Shown here: positions 1-6,004 of the stretch, in pieces | How positions within the stretch are numbered: position 1 is the first letter of the stretch | How the letters are laid out: each line of letters starts with the position of its first letter | NCBI GenBank assembly: GCA_028865845.1 | Contig: JAGWJK010000310.1 | Location: 1 to 6,004 of the forward strand | DNA length: 6,004 bases | Direction: 5' to 3' | Source of the DNA: Rhizobiaceae bacterium | GTDB taxonomy: Bacteria > Pseudomonadota > Alphaproteobacteria > Rhizobiales > Rhizobiaceae | Notes under the pieces: model-generated | Seen by the model: the letters and a program-made list of their open reading frames with translations, nothing else | Databases searched by the model: none | Told to the model about the DNA's origin: nothing | Translations under genes and position numbers: made by a program

Positions 1-1040
1 GGTGGAAATTCAAGAAACACAGGCTCGCTTTCTATTCGGGCATCTTTCTACTCGTGCTCTATTCGACGATCCTGATCTCCGAATTTCTGGCTCCCTACGG
101 CCTGCATACCCGCAACGTCGAATTTATCCATTCGCCGCCGCAACGGGTTCATTTCTTCAATAATGGCGAGTTCGTCGGTCCATTCGTCTACGGCCGCAAG
201 ATGACGCTCGACATCGATACGCTGCGCCGCACCTACACCGATAAGCTCGAAGACGTGCAGCCGATCCGTTTCTTCTGCCGCGGCGACGGTTATCGCTTCT
301 GGGGTCTGTTCGATGCGAACCTTCATCTGGTATGCCCTGCCGTCGGCGGCCAGATGTATCTGCTCGGAACCGATCGCCTCGGCCGGGACGTCTTGTCGCG
401 CATCATCTACGGCGCGCGAATATCGTTGACGATCGGTCTGATCGGCATCGCCATCAGCTTCGTTCTCGGCATCGTGATCGGCGGCCTTGCGGGATATCAC
501 GGCGGGCTGTTCGATCTGCTGGTTCAGCGTGTCATCGAAGTGCTGCAGTCGCTGCCGAGCCTGCCGCTATGGATGGCGCTGGCGGCAATCATGCCGGTGA
601 CATGGAGCCCGATTATCGTCTATTTCGGCATCACCATCATTCTCGGCATCCTTGATTGGACCGGTCTGGCGCGTGCCGTACGCTCGAAGCTCTTGTCTTT
701 GCGCGAAGAGGACTATGTACTTGCTGCACAATTGATGGGTGCGAGCTCGCCGCGCGTTATCGGCCGCCACCTCGTCCCTGGTTTCATGTCGCATCTGATC
801 GCGACGGCAACGATATCGATTCCCAGCATGATCCTCGGCGAAACGGCGCTGAGCTTCCTGGGTCTCGGTCTCCGCCCACCGATCACCAGCTGGGGCATCC
901 TGCTCACCGAGGCAAGAAGCGTCAGCGTCATTGCCTTCTACCCGTGGCTCCTCTTTCCGATGGTCCCGGTTATTTTGGTGATTCTCGCGTTCAACTTTTT
1001 AGGAGATGGCTTGCGCGATGCGGCCGATCCCTACAAATAG
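1..1040 (+). CDS. ABC importer permease, OppC/DppC type (5' end missing)
   Basis: Inner-membrane subunit of a binding-protein-dependent ABC importer of the oligopeptide/dipeptide class (BPD_transp_1 fold). Members of this class carry peptides, opines or oligosaccharides, and the substrate cannot be read here. The frame is open from base 3 with no start in the window, so the gene begins upstream; 345 residues are visible, ending at TAG 1038-1040. The visible part starts WKFKKHRLAFYSG, the usual cytoplasmic lead-in to helix 1, followed by FLAPYG (residues 28-33). A long periplasmic segment (about 34-118) precedes the class signature GTDRLGRDVLSR (122-133). Further hydrophobic helices lie at about 139-165, 178-197, 201-224, 262-287 and 295-318. 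The EAA loop that contacts the ATPase is EDYVLAAQLMGASSP (from 236), with RHLVP ending it at about 260. The periplasmic segment is longer than in classical OppC and carries Cys92 and Cys111, recalling YejE-like members. Partner permease, ATPase and binding-protein genes are not in the window and are probably upstream. Family assignment is secure; substrate is unknown. Confidence 0.93.
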   Translation, partial: WKFKKHRLAFYSGIFLLVLYSTILISEFLAPYGLHTRNVEFIHSPPQRVHFFNNGEFVGPFVYGRKMTLDIDTLRRTYTDKLEDVQPIRFFCRGDGYRFWGLFDANLHLVCPAVGGQMYLLGTDRLGRDVLSRIIYGARISLTIGLIGIAISFVLGIVIGGLAGYHGGLFDLLVQRVIEVLQSLPSLPLWMALAAIMPVTWSPIIVYFGITIILGILDWTGLARAVRSKLLSLREEDYVLAAQLMGASSPRVIGRHLVPGFMSHLIATATISIPSMILGETALSFLGLGLRPPITSWGILLTEARSVSVIAFYPWLLFPMVPVILVILAFNFLGDGLRDAADPYK

Positions 1041-1126
1041 CTGAAGCGTGGCCAGTAATGGATTGCAATTCGAAGAGCGGCCGCGGACGTCGTTTGCAGA
1101 CAGCCCGCGAAGATGACTTTCATTCT

Positions 1127-1131
1127 TGAGG
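1127..1131 (+). promoter_or_regulatory. Ribosome binding site that favours the ATG at 1140
   Basis: TGAGG lies 8 nt before the ATG at 1140, a good Shine-Dalgarno position. The in-frame ATG at 1113, nine codons earlier, has only a weak GAAG-like match before it. The protein from 1140 (MKRRLEDARILLYSHD) also begins a short distance before the first beta strand, as expected for a GT-B enzyme. Confidence 0.55.
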
Positions 1132-1139
1132 TTTTGCCC

Positions 1140-2351
1140 ATGAAGCGGCGCTTAGAAGATGCTCGAATCCTCTTGTATAGCCATGATACGTTCGGTCTCG
1201 GTCACCTCAGGCGGTGTCGGACCATTGCGCATTCGCTGGTCGAGGACTATCGCGGGCTGAACGTGCTGATCATTTCCGGCGCGACGATCGCCGGTGCGTT
1301 CGATTACCGCGCGCGCGTGGATTTCGTGAAGGTCCCGAGCGTCATCAAGCTGCGTGACGGTGAATATACGTCGATGGCAAGCCACGTGGCTCTTCAGGAA
1401 ACGCTGAAGATGCGCCAGTCGATCATCCGCCATACGGCCGAGACCTTCCAGCCCGACATCTTCATCGTCGACAAGGAGCCGATGGGCCTGAAGGGCGAGG
1501 TCGAGGAAACGCTTGCCTATCTCAAGGCCCGCGGCACGACCCTCGTCCTTGGCATGCGCGACGTCATGGACGCGCCTTATCTGCTCGAGGCAGAGTGGAA
1601 GAAGAACAACGCGTTTCAGAAGATCGATCAGTTCTACGACAAGATATGGGTCTACGGACCGCCGGATTTCTACGATCCCCTCGTCGGCCTCGATGTGCCG
1701 CCGGGTGTCCGGCGCAAGATGGAATTCGTCGGCTTCCTGCAGCGCAGCGTTTCGCACGGGGCGAAATCCGAACACGTGCCAGACGAGGACTATCTTCTCG
1801 TGACGACAGGCGGCGGCGGCGACGGCGCCGATCTCGTCAACGATGTTCTTGCGGCCTATGAGCAGGATGACACGCTTCAACACAAGACGCTGATCGTCCT
1901 TGGCCCCTACATGCCGGCGAGGGAACGGGTTCAGCTGGTTGAGCGGGCAGGCAAGATCGCCTGCCTCGAAGTCATCGAGTTCGACAACAAGATGGAAGAG
2001 CTGATCGCCGGTGCAAAAGGCGTGGTTGCCATGGGCGGCTACAACACCTATTGCGAGATCCTGTCGTTTGACAAGCCGGCGCTGATCATTCCGCGCACGC
2101 GGCCGCGCGAGGAGCAGCTGATCCGCGCGCAGCGCGCAAGCGAACTTGGCCTCGTCGACATGCTGCTGCCGGAGGAATCCGCAGATCCGAAACAGCTGGC
2201 CGCGGCGCTAAAGCGACTGCCGACCCGGGCGCCGCCATCGGCAAGCGGCGAGAATATGCGGCTGGAAGGGCTCGCCCATATTTCCCGAATTGTCGGCGAA
2301 TGGTTCGATGATCGCGACAGCTATCCGCCGCTGTCGGTCGTTGCCGAATAA
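1140..2351 (+). CDS. MurG-like GT-B glycosyltransferase (first of two paralogues)
   Basis: Predicted nucleotide-sugar-dependent glycosyltransferase of the GT-B fold, in the group often annotated as 'predicted glycosyltransferase' (COG4671-like), related to but distinct from MurG. It has 403 residues and is presumably cytosolic or membrane-peripheral; there is no signal peptide or membrane segment. The N-terminal domain starts with a beta strand (ARILLYSHD) and the glycine-rich acceptor-side loop SHDTFGLGHLRRC (14-26). Next come PDIFIVDKEPMG (105-116) and GMRDVMD (138-144). The C-terminal donor-binding half begins at TTGGGGDGAD (222-231). It carries GGYNTYCE (299-306) and PREEQLIRA (322-330), the region where GT-B enzymes bind the nucleotide diphosphate and sugar. 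The start at ATG 1140 is chosen over 1113 because of the ribosome binding site. The GT4 gene follows after 18 bp, and a paralogue with the same motif order lies beyond it. Donor, acceptor and stereochemistry cannot be inferred. The fold call is firm; the exact reaction is unknown. Confidence 0.88.
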   Translation: MKRRLEDARILLYSHDTFGLGHLRRCRTIAHSLVEDYRGLNVLIISGATIAGAFDYRARVDFVKVPSVIKLRDGEYTSMASHVALQETLKMRQSIIRHTAETFQPDIFIVDKEPMGLKGEVEETLAYLKARGTTLVLGMRDVMDAPYLLEAEWKKNNAFQKIDQFYDKIWVYGPPDFYDPLVGLDVPPGVRRKMEFVGFLQRSVSHGAKSEHVPDEDYLLVTTGGGGDGADLVNDVLAAYEQDDTLQHKTLIVLGPYMPARERVQLVERAGKIACLEVIEFDNKMEELIAGAKGVVAMGGYNTYCEILSFDKPALIIPRTRPREEQLIRAQRASELGLVDMLLPEESADPKQLAAALKRLPTRAPPSASGENMRLEGLAHISRIVGEWFDDRDSYPPLSVVAE

Positions 2352-2369
2352 AGCATCGGAATTTCATCG

Positions 2370-3629
2370 ATGCGAAAGAAACTCCTGGTGGTCCTCAAGG
2401 GCTACCCCCGCCTGTCCGAGACCTTCATTGCGCAGGAGCTGCTCGGTCTGGAGCGAGCGGGCTTCGACCTTACGCTGATCTCGATGCGCAGGCCGACCGA
2501 CAAGAAGCGTCATCCGATCCATGACGAGATCAAGGCGCGTGTCGTCTATCTGCCGGAATATCTGCATGACGAGCCGCTGCGCGTGCTGCGGGCCTTCTTT
2601 GCCGGGCTCGCAAAGCCCGGCTTCAAACCGCTGCTGAAACAGTTCTGGGCCGACCTCAAGCGAGACGTCACACCAAATCGCGTCCGCCGTTTCGGCCAGG
2701 CGCTGGTATTGGCACATGAATGGCCCGACAATGGCGAGTGGCTGCACGCGCACTTCATTCATACGCCGGCCTCCGTCACCTCCTATGCCAGCATCATGAC
2801 CGGCATTCCCTGGACCTGCTCGGCGCATGCGAAGGATATCTGGACCTCGCCGGACTGGGAGCTTTCCGAAAAACTCGGGCGCGCCCGCTGGGCCGTTACC
2901 TGCACCCGCAGCGGCTTCGAGCATATGCGCGACCTGTCGCCTGCGCCTGACCATGTGCACCTGAGTTATCACGGCCTTGACCTTGCCCGTTTTGGTCCGT
3001 TTGCGGGCGAGCATTCCAGCCGTGACGGATCGCAGGCTTCCGATCCTGTTTTCCTGCTCAGCGTCGGGCGCGCTGTCGAGAAAAAGGGTTACGACGTGCT
3101 GTTGAGGGCGCTGGCGCTGCTACCGGCCGATCTGCATTGGCGTTTCACCCATATCGGCGGTGGCGACGGTTTGGCGAAGTTGAAAGCGCTGGCCGAGACG
3201 CTTGGTATTGCCGAACGCCTCACCTGGAAAGGGGCATTGGCGCAGGAAGAGGTGCTTGCGCATTATCGCGAAGCCGATCTTTTTGCACTTGCCTGCCGCG
3301 TTGCGGCCGATGGCGATCGCGATGGTCTTCCCAACGTGCTGGTCGAGGCGTCCAGCCAGAGACTTCCCTGCCTCTCGACCAACATCTCCGGCGTGCCGGA
3401 ACTGTTGACGGACGGTGAAAACGGTCTCGTCGTGCCGCCGGAAGACCCGCAGGCATTGGCGGCGGCGTTGGAGCGGGCGATCCGCGATCCGGCCTTGCGC
3501 CGTCGGCTCGGCGATGCTGCGGAACGGCGCGTTCGCGAGCATTTCGACCATCACTCCAGTATCCGGCAGTTGACGCGGCTGTTCGAGGAGCAGTGGCAAA
3601 AGGAAGAGCATTGGCGGAAATCGGCATGA
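2370..3629 (+). CDS. Glycosyltransferase family 4 (GT4), WcaL/AmsK-like
   Basis: Retaining GT-B glycosyltransferase of family GT4, the type used for exopolysaccharide and surface-glycan assembly. It has 419 residues, the normal length for the family, and no membrane segment. The N-terminus contains YPRLSETFI (12-20) followed by AQELLGLE, typical of the colanic-acid WcaL/amylovoran AmsK-type subgroup. HAHF (126-129) lies in the acceptor domain. The C-terminal Glycos_transf_1 domain begins near LLSVGR (229-234) and EKKGYD, the usual start of the donor-binding domain. The E-x7-E motif is present as D318-x7-E326 (DGLPNVLVE), then ISGVPELL and the NGLVVPPEDP loop. The first acid being Asp is a common variant. 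ATG 2370 is the start, with a weak GGA nine bases upstream; translation may be partly coupled to the preceding gene, whose stop is 18 bp away. The stop overlaps the next start. The sugar transferred cannot be deduced. Confidence 0.92.
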   Translation: MRKKLLVVLKGYPRLSETFIAQELLGLERAGFDLTLISMRRPTDKKRHPIHDEIKARVVYLPEYLHDEPLRVLRAFFAGLAKPGFKPLLKQFWADLKRDVTPNRVRRFGQALVLAHEWPDNGEWLHAHFIHTPASVTSYASIMTGIPWTCSAHAKDIWTSPDWELSEKLGRARWAVTCTRSGFEHMRDLSPAPDHVHLSYHGLDLARFGPFAGEHSSRDGSQASDPVFLLSVGRAVEKKGYDVLLRALALLPADLHWRFTHIGGGDGLAKLKALAETLGIAERLTWKGALAQEEVLAHYREADLFALACRVAADGDRDGLPNVLVEASSQRLPCLSTNISGVPELLTDGENGLVVPPEDPQALAAALERAIRDPALRRRLGDAAERRVREHFDHHSSIRQLTRLFEEQWQKEEHWRKSA

Positions 3630-4756
3630 CGGCACCACGCGTCTTTTTCTACGTCCAGCATCTGCTTGGGATCGGTCATCTCGCGCGCGCCAGCCGTATC
3701 GCGAGCGCCATGGCCAGGGACGGATGCCAGGTGACGGTGGTCACCGGCGGCGTGCCGGTAAACGGCTTTCCCGCTGGCGACGTCACATCGGTGACCCTGC
3801 CGGCGGTCGTGGCCAGCAGCGCCGGTTTTTCCGGCCTTGCCGATCAGGCCGGCAATGCCGTCGGGGAGGAGTTTCTGTCGGCGCGCCGTGACCAGCTTCT
3901 CGACGCGTTCCGCGCCGCAACGCCGGATATCGTCATCATCGAAGCTTTTCCCTTTGGTCGCCGCCAGATGCGCTTCGAACTCCTGCCGCTGCTCGATGCC
4001 ATCGCCTCCGCCAATCCCAGGCCGAAACTCTACACCTCGGTGCGCGATATCCTGCAGCAGCAGAAAAAACCGGGCCGCGACGAGGAAACCGTCGCCTTGC
4101 TGCGAGATCGTTTTGACGGGGTTCTCGTTCACGGCGACCCGAACTTCGTCAGGCTCGAAGAGACGTTTCCGCTGACGGCCGCCATTTCGGACAAGATCAC
4201 CTATACCGGCCTGGTCGCGCCACCCCTGCCGCCGGAACCGGTGGAGATCTTCAATATCATGGTATCGGCCGGCGGCGGCGCCGTTGGCCGCGATCTGATC
4301 CGCGCTTCGCTCGAAGCTGCAAAACGGGTGGCGACCGATCGCCGCTGGTGCCTGATCACCGGACCGAACCTGCCGGAGCCGGATTTCGCGGCGCTGGCGA
4401 AGGATGCGCCCGGTAACGTCACCGTCGTTCGTTTCCGCAAGGATTTTCCGTCGCTGTTGAGGGGAGCGGAACTCTCGATCTCCCAGGCTGGCTACAATAC
4501 CGTCGGAGATCTGCTTGTGACCGGCTGCCGTTCGATCCTGGTCCCATTTACCGCTGGCGGCGAGACAGAACAGTCGGTGCGTGCCGAGCGCCTGGAAAAA
4601 CTGGGACTGGCATTGGCGCTGCCCGAAGCGGGGCTAACCGTGGAGCTGCTTGCCGACGCCGTCGAAACGGCCCTGTCGCGACCGAAGCCATCCCATGCCG
4701 GCATCGATCTTGCCGGAGCGGAGCGGACGTCCGAGATCGTTCGCCATGCACTATGA
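3626..4756 (+). CDS. MurG-like GT-B glycosyltransferase (second paralogue)
   Basis: Predicted GT-B glycosyltransferase of the same group as the gene at 1140-2351; 376 residues, no signal peptide or membrane helix. Shared landmarks run in the same order: YVQHLLGIGHLAR (9-21), PDIVIIEAFPFG (100-111), VRDI (139-142), VHGDPNF, SAGGGAVGRD in the donor-domain loop (from 214), QAGYNT (287-292) and GGETEQSVRA (311-320). The Arg-Asp pair falls at residues 140-141 in both proteins. ATG 3626 overlaps the GT4 stop as ATGA, with GGA at 3616-3618 seven bases upstream, so translational coupling is likely. A TTG at 3611 (five residues longer) has a stronger AGGAAG upstream and is a real alternative; GTG 3593 is less likely. 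It is the last gene of the three-glycosyltransferase unit. The divergence from its paralogue suggests a different donor or acceptor, but neither is known. Confidence 0.88.
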   Translation: MTAPRVFFYVQHLLGIGHLARASRIASAMARDGCQVTVVTGGVPVNGFPAGDVTSVTLPAVVASSAGFSGLADQAGNAVGEEFLSARRDQLLDAFRAATPDIVIIEAFPFGRRQMRFELLPLLDAIASANPRPKLYTSVRDILQQQKKPGRDEETVALLRDRFDGVLVHGDPNFVRLEETFPLTAAISDKITYTGLVAPPLPPEPVEIFNIMVSAGGGAVGRDLIRASLEAAKRVATDRRWCLITGPNLPEPDFAALAKDAPGNVTVVRFRKDFPSLLRGAELSISQAGYNTVGDLLVTGCRSILVPFTAGGETEQSVRAERLEKLGLALALPEAGLTVELLADAVETALSRPKPSHAGIDLAGAERTSEIVRHAL

Positions 4757-4887
4757 CAGTTGCAGGAATGCGTCTGTCACAGTGCCTTATCGTTTTGCCC
4801 TCCTCGTTTTCTGCAATCTTATGATATAAGCAGAGAAATCAATGAATCGGGAGCTGTCGGGAGGAATGACCGGGCGCTACCCGCTTC

Positions 4888-4904
4888 GATATGGGGCGCA
4901 TATC
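4888..4904. repeat. Perfect inverted repeat GATATG-N5-CATATC
   Basis: Six-base arms separated by GGGCG, about 86 bp before the exporter start. It could be a protein-binding site (half-sites 11 bp apart) or a small RNA hairpin. It stands out because the arms are AT-rich in a GC-rich sequence. No regulator can be named. Confidence 0.35.
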
Positions 4905-4971
4905 CACGATGAATTTCTCCTGCACCTCTGCGATATTCGTGCCGGCAACGGCAACGAAGGCCGTTGAATTT

Positions 4972-4976
4972 GGAAG
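4972..4976 (+). promoter_or_regulatory. Candidate ribosome binding site for the ABC exporter
   Basis: GGAAG is the only purine-rich match near the ATG at 4990, but the 13-nt spacing is long. Directly before the start lies a stop codon, TAA 4984-4986, that closes short frames opening at 4891, 4909 and 4978. Initiation may therefore be weak or coupled to such a frame. Confidence 0.3.
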
Positions 4977-4989
4977 CATGCATTAAGCG

Positions 4990-6004
4990 ATGGAAAAAAG
5001 CCTAGCGCGTTATATCTGGTCGAATACAAGGCTGGAGCAGATCTGGATCCTGACGATCGTCGCGGCCTCCATGATCCCCTATTTCCTGTCTTTCGATTTG
5101 CCGAAGCAGATCGTCAATGGGCCTATCCAGGGCAAGGGTTTCGAGCATCCCGGCCAGACCCAGACCTTCATGCATATTGCCTACGATCTGCCTTTGATTG
5201 GGCATCTGGAAATCTTCAAGGGGCTGCAGCTAACCCGTTTCTGGATGCTGATCGCGCTGAGCTTGGTGTTCCTCGCTCTCGTCGTTCTGAACGGTCTCTT
5301 CAAGCTTTACATCAACACCTATAAGGGCCGCCTCGGCGAGCGCATGTTGCGGCGCATCCGCTTCGAGCTGATCGATCGCGTCCTGCGGTTTCCGCCGGCG
5401 CATTTCAAGCGGGTGAAGCCTGCGGAAATCGCCACCATGATCAAGGACGAGGTGGAGCCGATGGGCGGCTTCACCGGCGATGCCTTCGTCCAGCCCGCCC
5501 TCCTCGGCGGTCAGGCGGTGACTGCGCTTGTCTTCATCATCATGCAGAACTTCTGGCTGGGCATGATCGCGGCCGGCATCGTTGCGGTGCAGGCGATCGT
5601 CATCCCGCGCATGCGCAAGCGGCTTCTGGAACTCGGCCGCCAGCGCCAGCTGACGGCGCGCGAGCTTTCCGGCCGTGTCGGCGAAATCGTCGACGGTATC
5701 GGCACCATCCACGCCAACGACACGACCAATCTCGAGCGCGCCGACATTGCCGCCCGCCTCGGGCTGATCTTCTCGATCCGATACGATCTCTATCAGTGGA
5801 AGTTCCTGGTCAAGTTCATCAACAACTTCCTCGCCCAGGTCACACCCTTTCTGTTCTACCTGATCGGTGGTTTCCTCGCCCTGCAGGGCCGGTTGGACAT
5901 CGGTCAGCTCGTCGCTGTCATCAACGCCTATAAGGATCTGCCCGGGCCTCTGAAGGAACTGATCGACTGGGACCAGTCGCGTCAGGACGTGCAGGTGAAG
6001 TACA
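4990..6004 (+). CDS. ABC exporter, transmembrane domain (3' end missing)
   Basis: First 338 residues of an ABC exporter-type protein (ABC_membrane fold), probably a half-transporter with fused permease and ATPase acting in the inner membrane. The frame is open to the window end. The start MEKSLARYIWSN matches my recollection of the N-terminus of this rhizobial group. Likely membrane helices: 18-37, 83-108, about 169-187, 189-206 and 277-298, with a sixth near 304-315. Between helices 1 and 2 is an unusually long external loop (about 38-82). The cytoplasmic extension contains LGERMLRRIRFELIDRVLRF (115-134), typical of the region before the first coupling helix. GRVGEIVDGIGTIHANDT (228-245) is a conserved segment of exporter TMDs. 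Walker A, signature and Walker B motifs are not in the window and should follow. Placement after three glycosyltransferase genes suggests export of a glycolipid or glycan, but this is inference from context only. Confidence 0.9.
   Translation, partial: MEKSLARYIWSNTRLEQIWILTIVAASMIPYFLSFDLPKQIVNGPIQGKGFEHPGQTQTFMHIAYDLPLIGHLEIFKGLQLTRFWMLIALSLVFLALVVLNGLFKLYINTYKGRLGERMLRRIRFELIDRVLRFPPAHFKRVKPAEIATMIKDEVEPMGGFTGDAFVQPALLGGQAVTALVFIIMQNFWLGMIAAGIVAVQAIVIPRMRKRLLELGRQRQLTARELSGRVGEIVDGIGTIHANDTTNLERADIAARLGLIFSIRYDLYQWKFLVKFINNFLAQVTPFLFYLIGGFLALQGRLDIGQLVAVINAYKDLPGPLKELIDWDQSRQDVQVKY

Larger units (their letters stand above)
4757..4989 (+). promoter_or_regulatory. Leader region before the ABC exporter gene, probable promoter area
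   Basis: This 233-bp stretch holds no convincing gene and is the longest non-coding stretch in the window. An AT-rich patch with TATGAT (4820-4825) and overlapping TATAAG (4825-4830) could serve as a -10 element. TTGCCC (4795-4800) is a poor -35 at 19 bp from the first. TCGGGAG is repeated at 4847-4853 and 4857-4863, one helical turn apart. An inverted repeat lies at 4888-4904. Two short overlapping ORFs (4842-4967 and 4891-4986) are possible leader peptides without good support. The length suggests the exporter can be transcribed separately, though read-through from the glycosyltransferase genes is not excluded because no strong terminator is visible. Confidence 0.35.

Noticed and set aside
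1113..1139. ATG 1113 as start of the first MurG-like gene
   Set aside because: Its upstream region has a weak ribosome binding site, while ATG 1140 has TGAGG at good spacing, and the extra nine residues add nothing recognisable.
1152..1883. 243-codon open frame on the minus strand
   Set aside because: It is antisense to a clearly recognised glycosyltransferase and its translation resembles no family; long antisense frames are expected at this GC content.
1946..1965. GGCAGGC-N6-GCCTGCC hairpin inside the first MurG-like gene
   Set aside because: It encodes ordinary protein (AGKIACL); stems of this size are common by chance in GC-rich coding DNA.
1140..2351. Identity as MurG itself
   Set aside because: The MurG-type N-terminal GGTGGH loop is replaced by a GLGHLRR type, there are two copies, and no mur/fts genes lie nearby.
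2364..3014. 216-codon open frame on the minus strand
   Set aside because: It is antisense to the GT4 gene, with no recognisable domain and composition typical of a shadow frame.
4754..4779. TGACAG/CTGTCA stem after the glycosyltransferase operon as a terminator
   Set aside because: It has only 6 bp with a 14-nt loop and no T tract directly after it; too weak to call.
5230..5712. 160-codon open frame on the minus strand
   Set aside because: It is antisense to the ABC exporter transmembrane domain; it is rich in His, Asp and Arg, as expected from reverse-complemented membrane-protein codons.

Overview
The window is dense, high-GC coding DNA with every supported gene on the + strand. Codon usage and protein style point to an alphaproteobacterium of the Rhizobium/Agrobacterium/Ensifer type. 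That assignment rests on recognising family members, not on a marker gene. No RNA genes, insertion sequences, CRISPR arrays, attachment sites or origins are visible.

Layout: (1) positions 1-1040 hold the 3' part of an OppC/DppC-type inner-membrane permease of an ABC importer, with its start upstream of the window. (2) A 99-bp gap follows. (3) Positions 1140-4756 hold three tightly packed glycosyltransferase genes: a MurG-like GT-B enzyme (403 aa), a GT4 glycosyltransferase (419 aa) and a second MurG-like GT-B enzyme (376 aa). The first pair is 18 bp apart and the second pair overlaps by 4 bp (ATGA), so they are almost certainly one transcription unit. (4) A 233-bp leader (4757-4989) contains short ORFs, a 10-bp-period direct repeat and a perfect inverted repeat. 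(5) From 4990 to the window end lies the 5' part of an ABC exporter: the transmembrane domain is present and the ATP-binding domain would lie beyond the window.

How they may work together: the two outer glycosyltransferases share the same motifs in the same order and are paralogues of one family (a 'predicted glycosyltransferase' group resembling MurG in fold). With the GT4 enzyme between them they could add successive sugars to a lipid or other carrier. The exporter-type ABC protein that follows could then move the product across the inner membrane. This is an inference from gene order; no acceptor, donor sugar or product can be read from the sequence. The upstream permease belongs to an import system and may be unrelated. 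The most interesting item is the compact set of paralogous GT, GT4, paralogous GT and ABC exporter, for which I know no assigned product.
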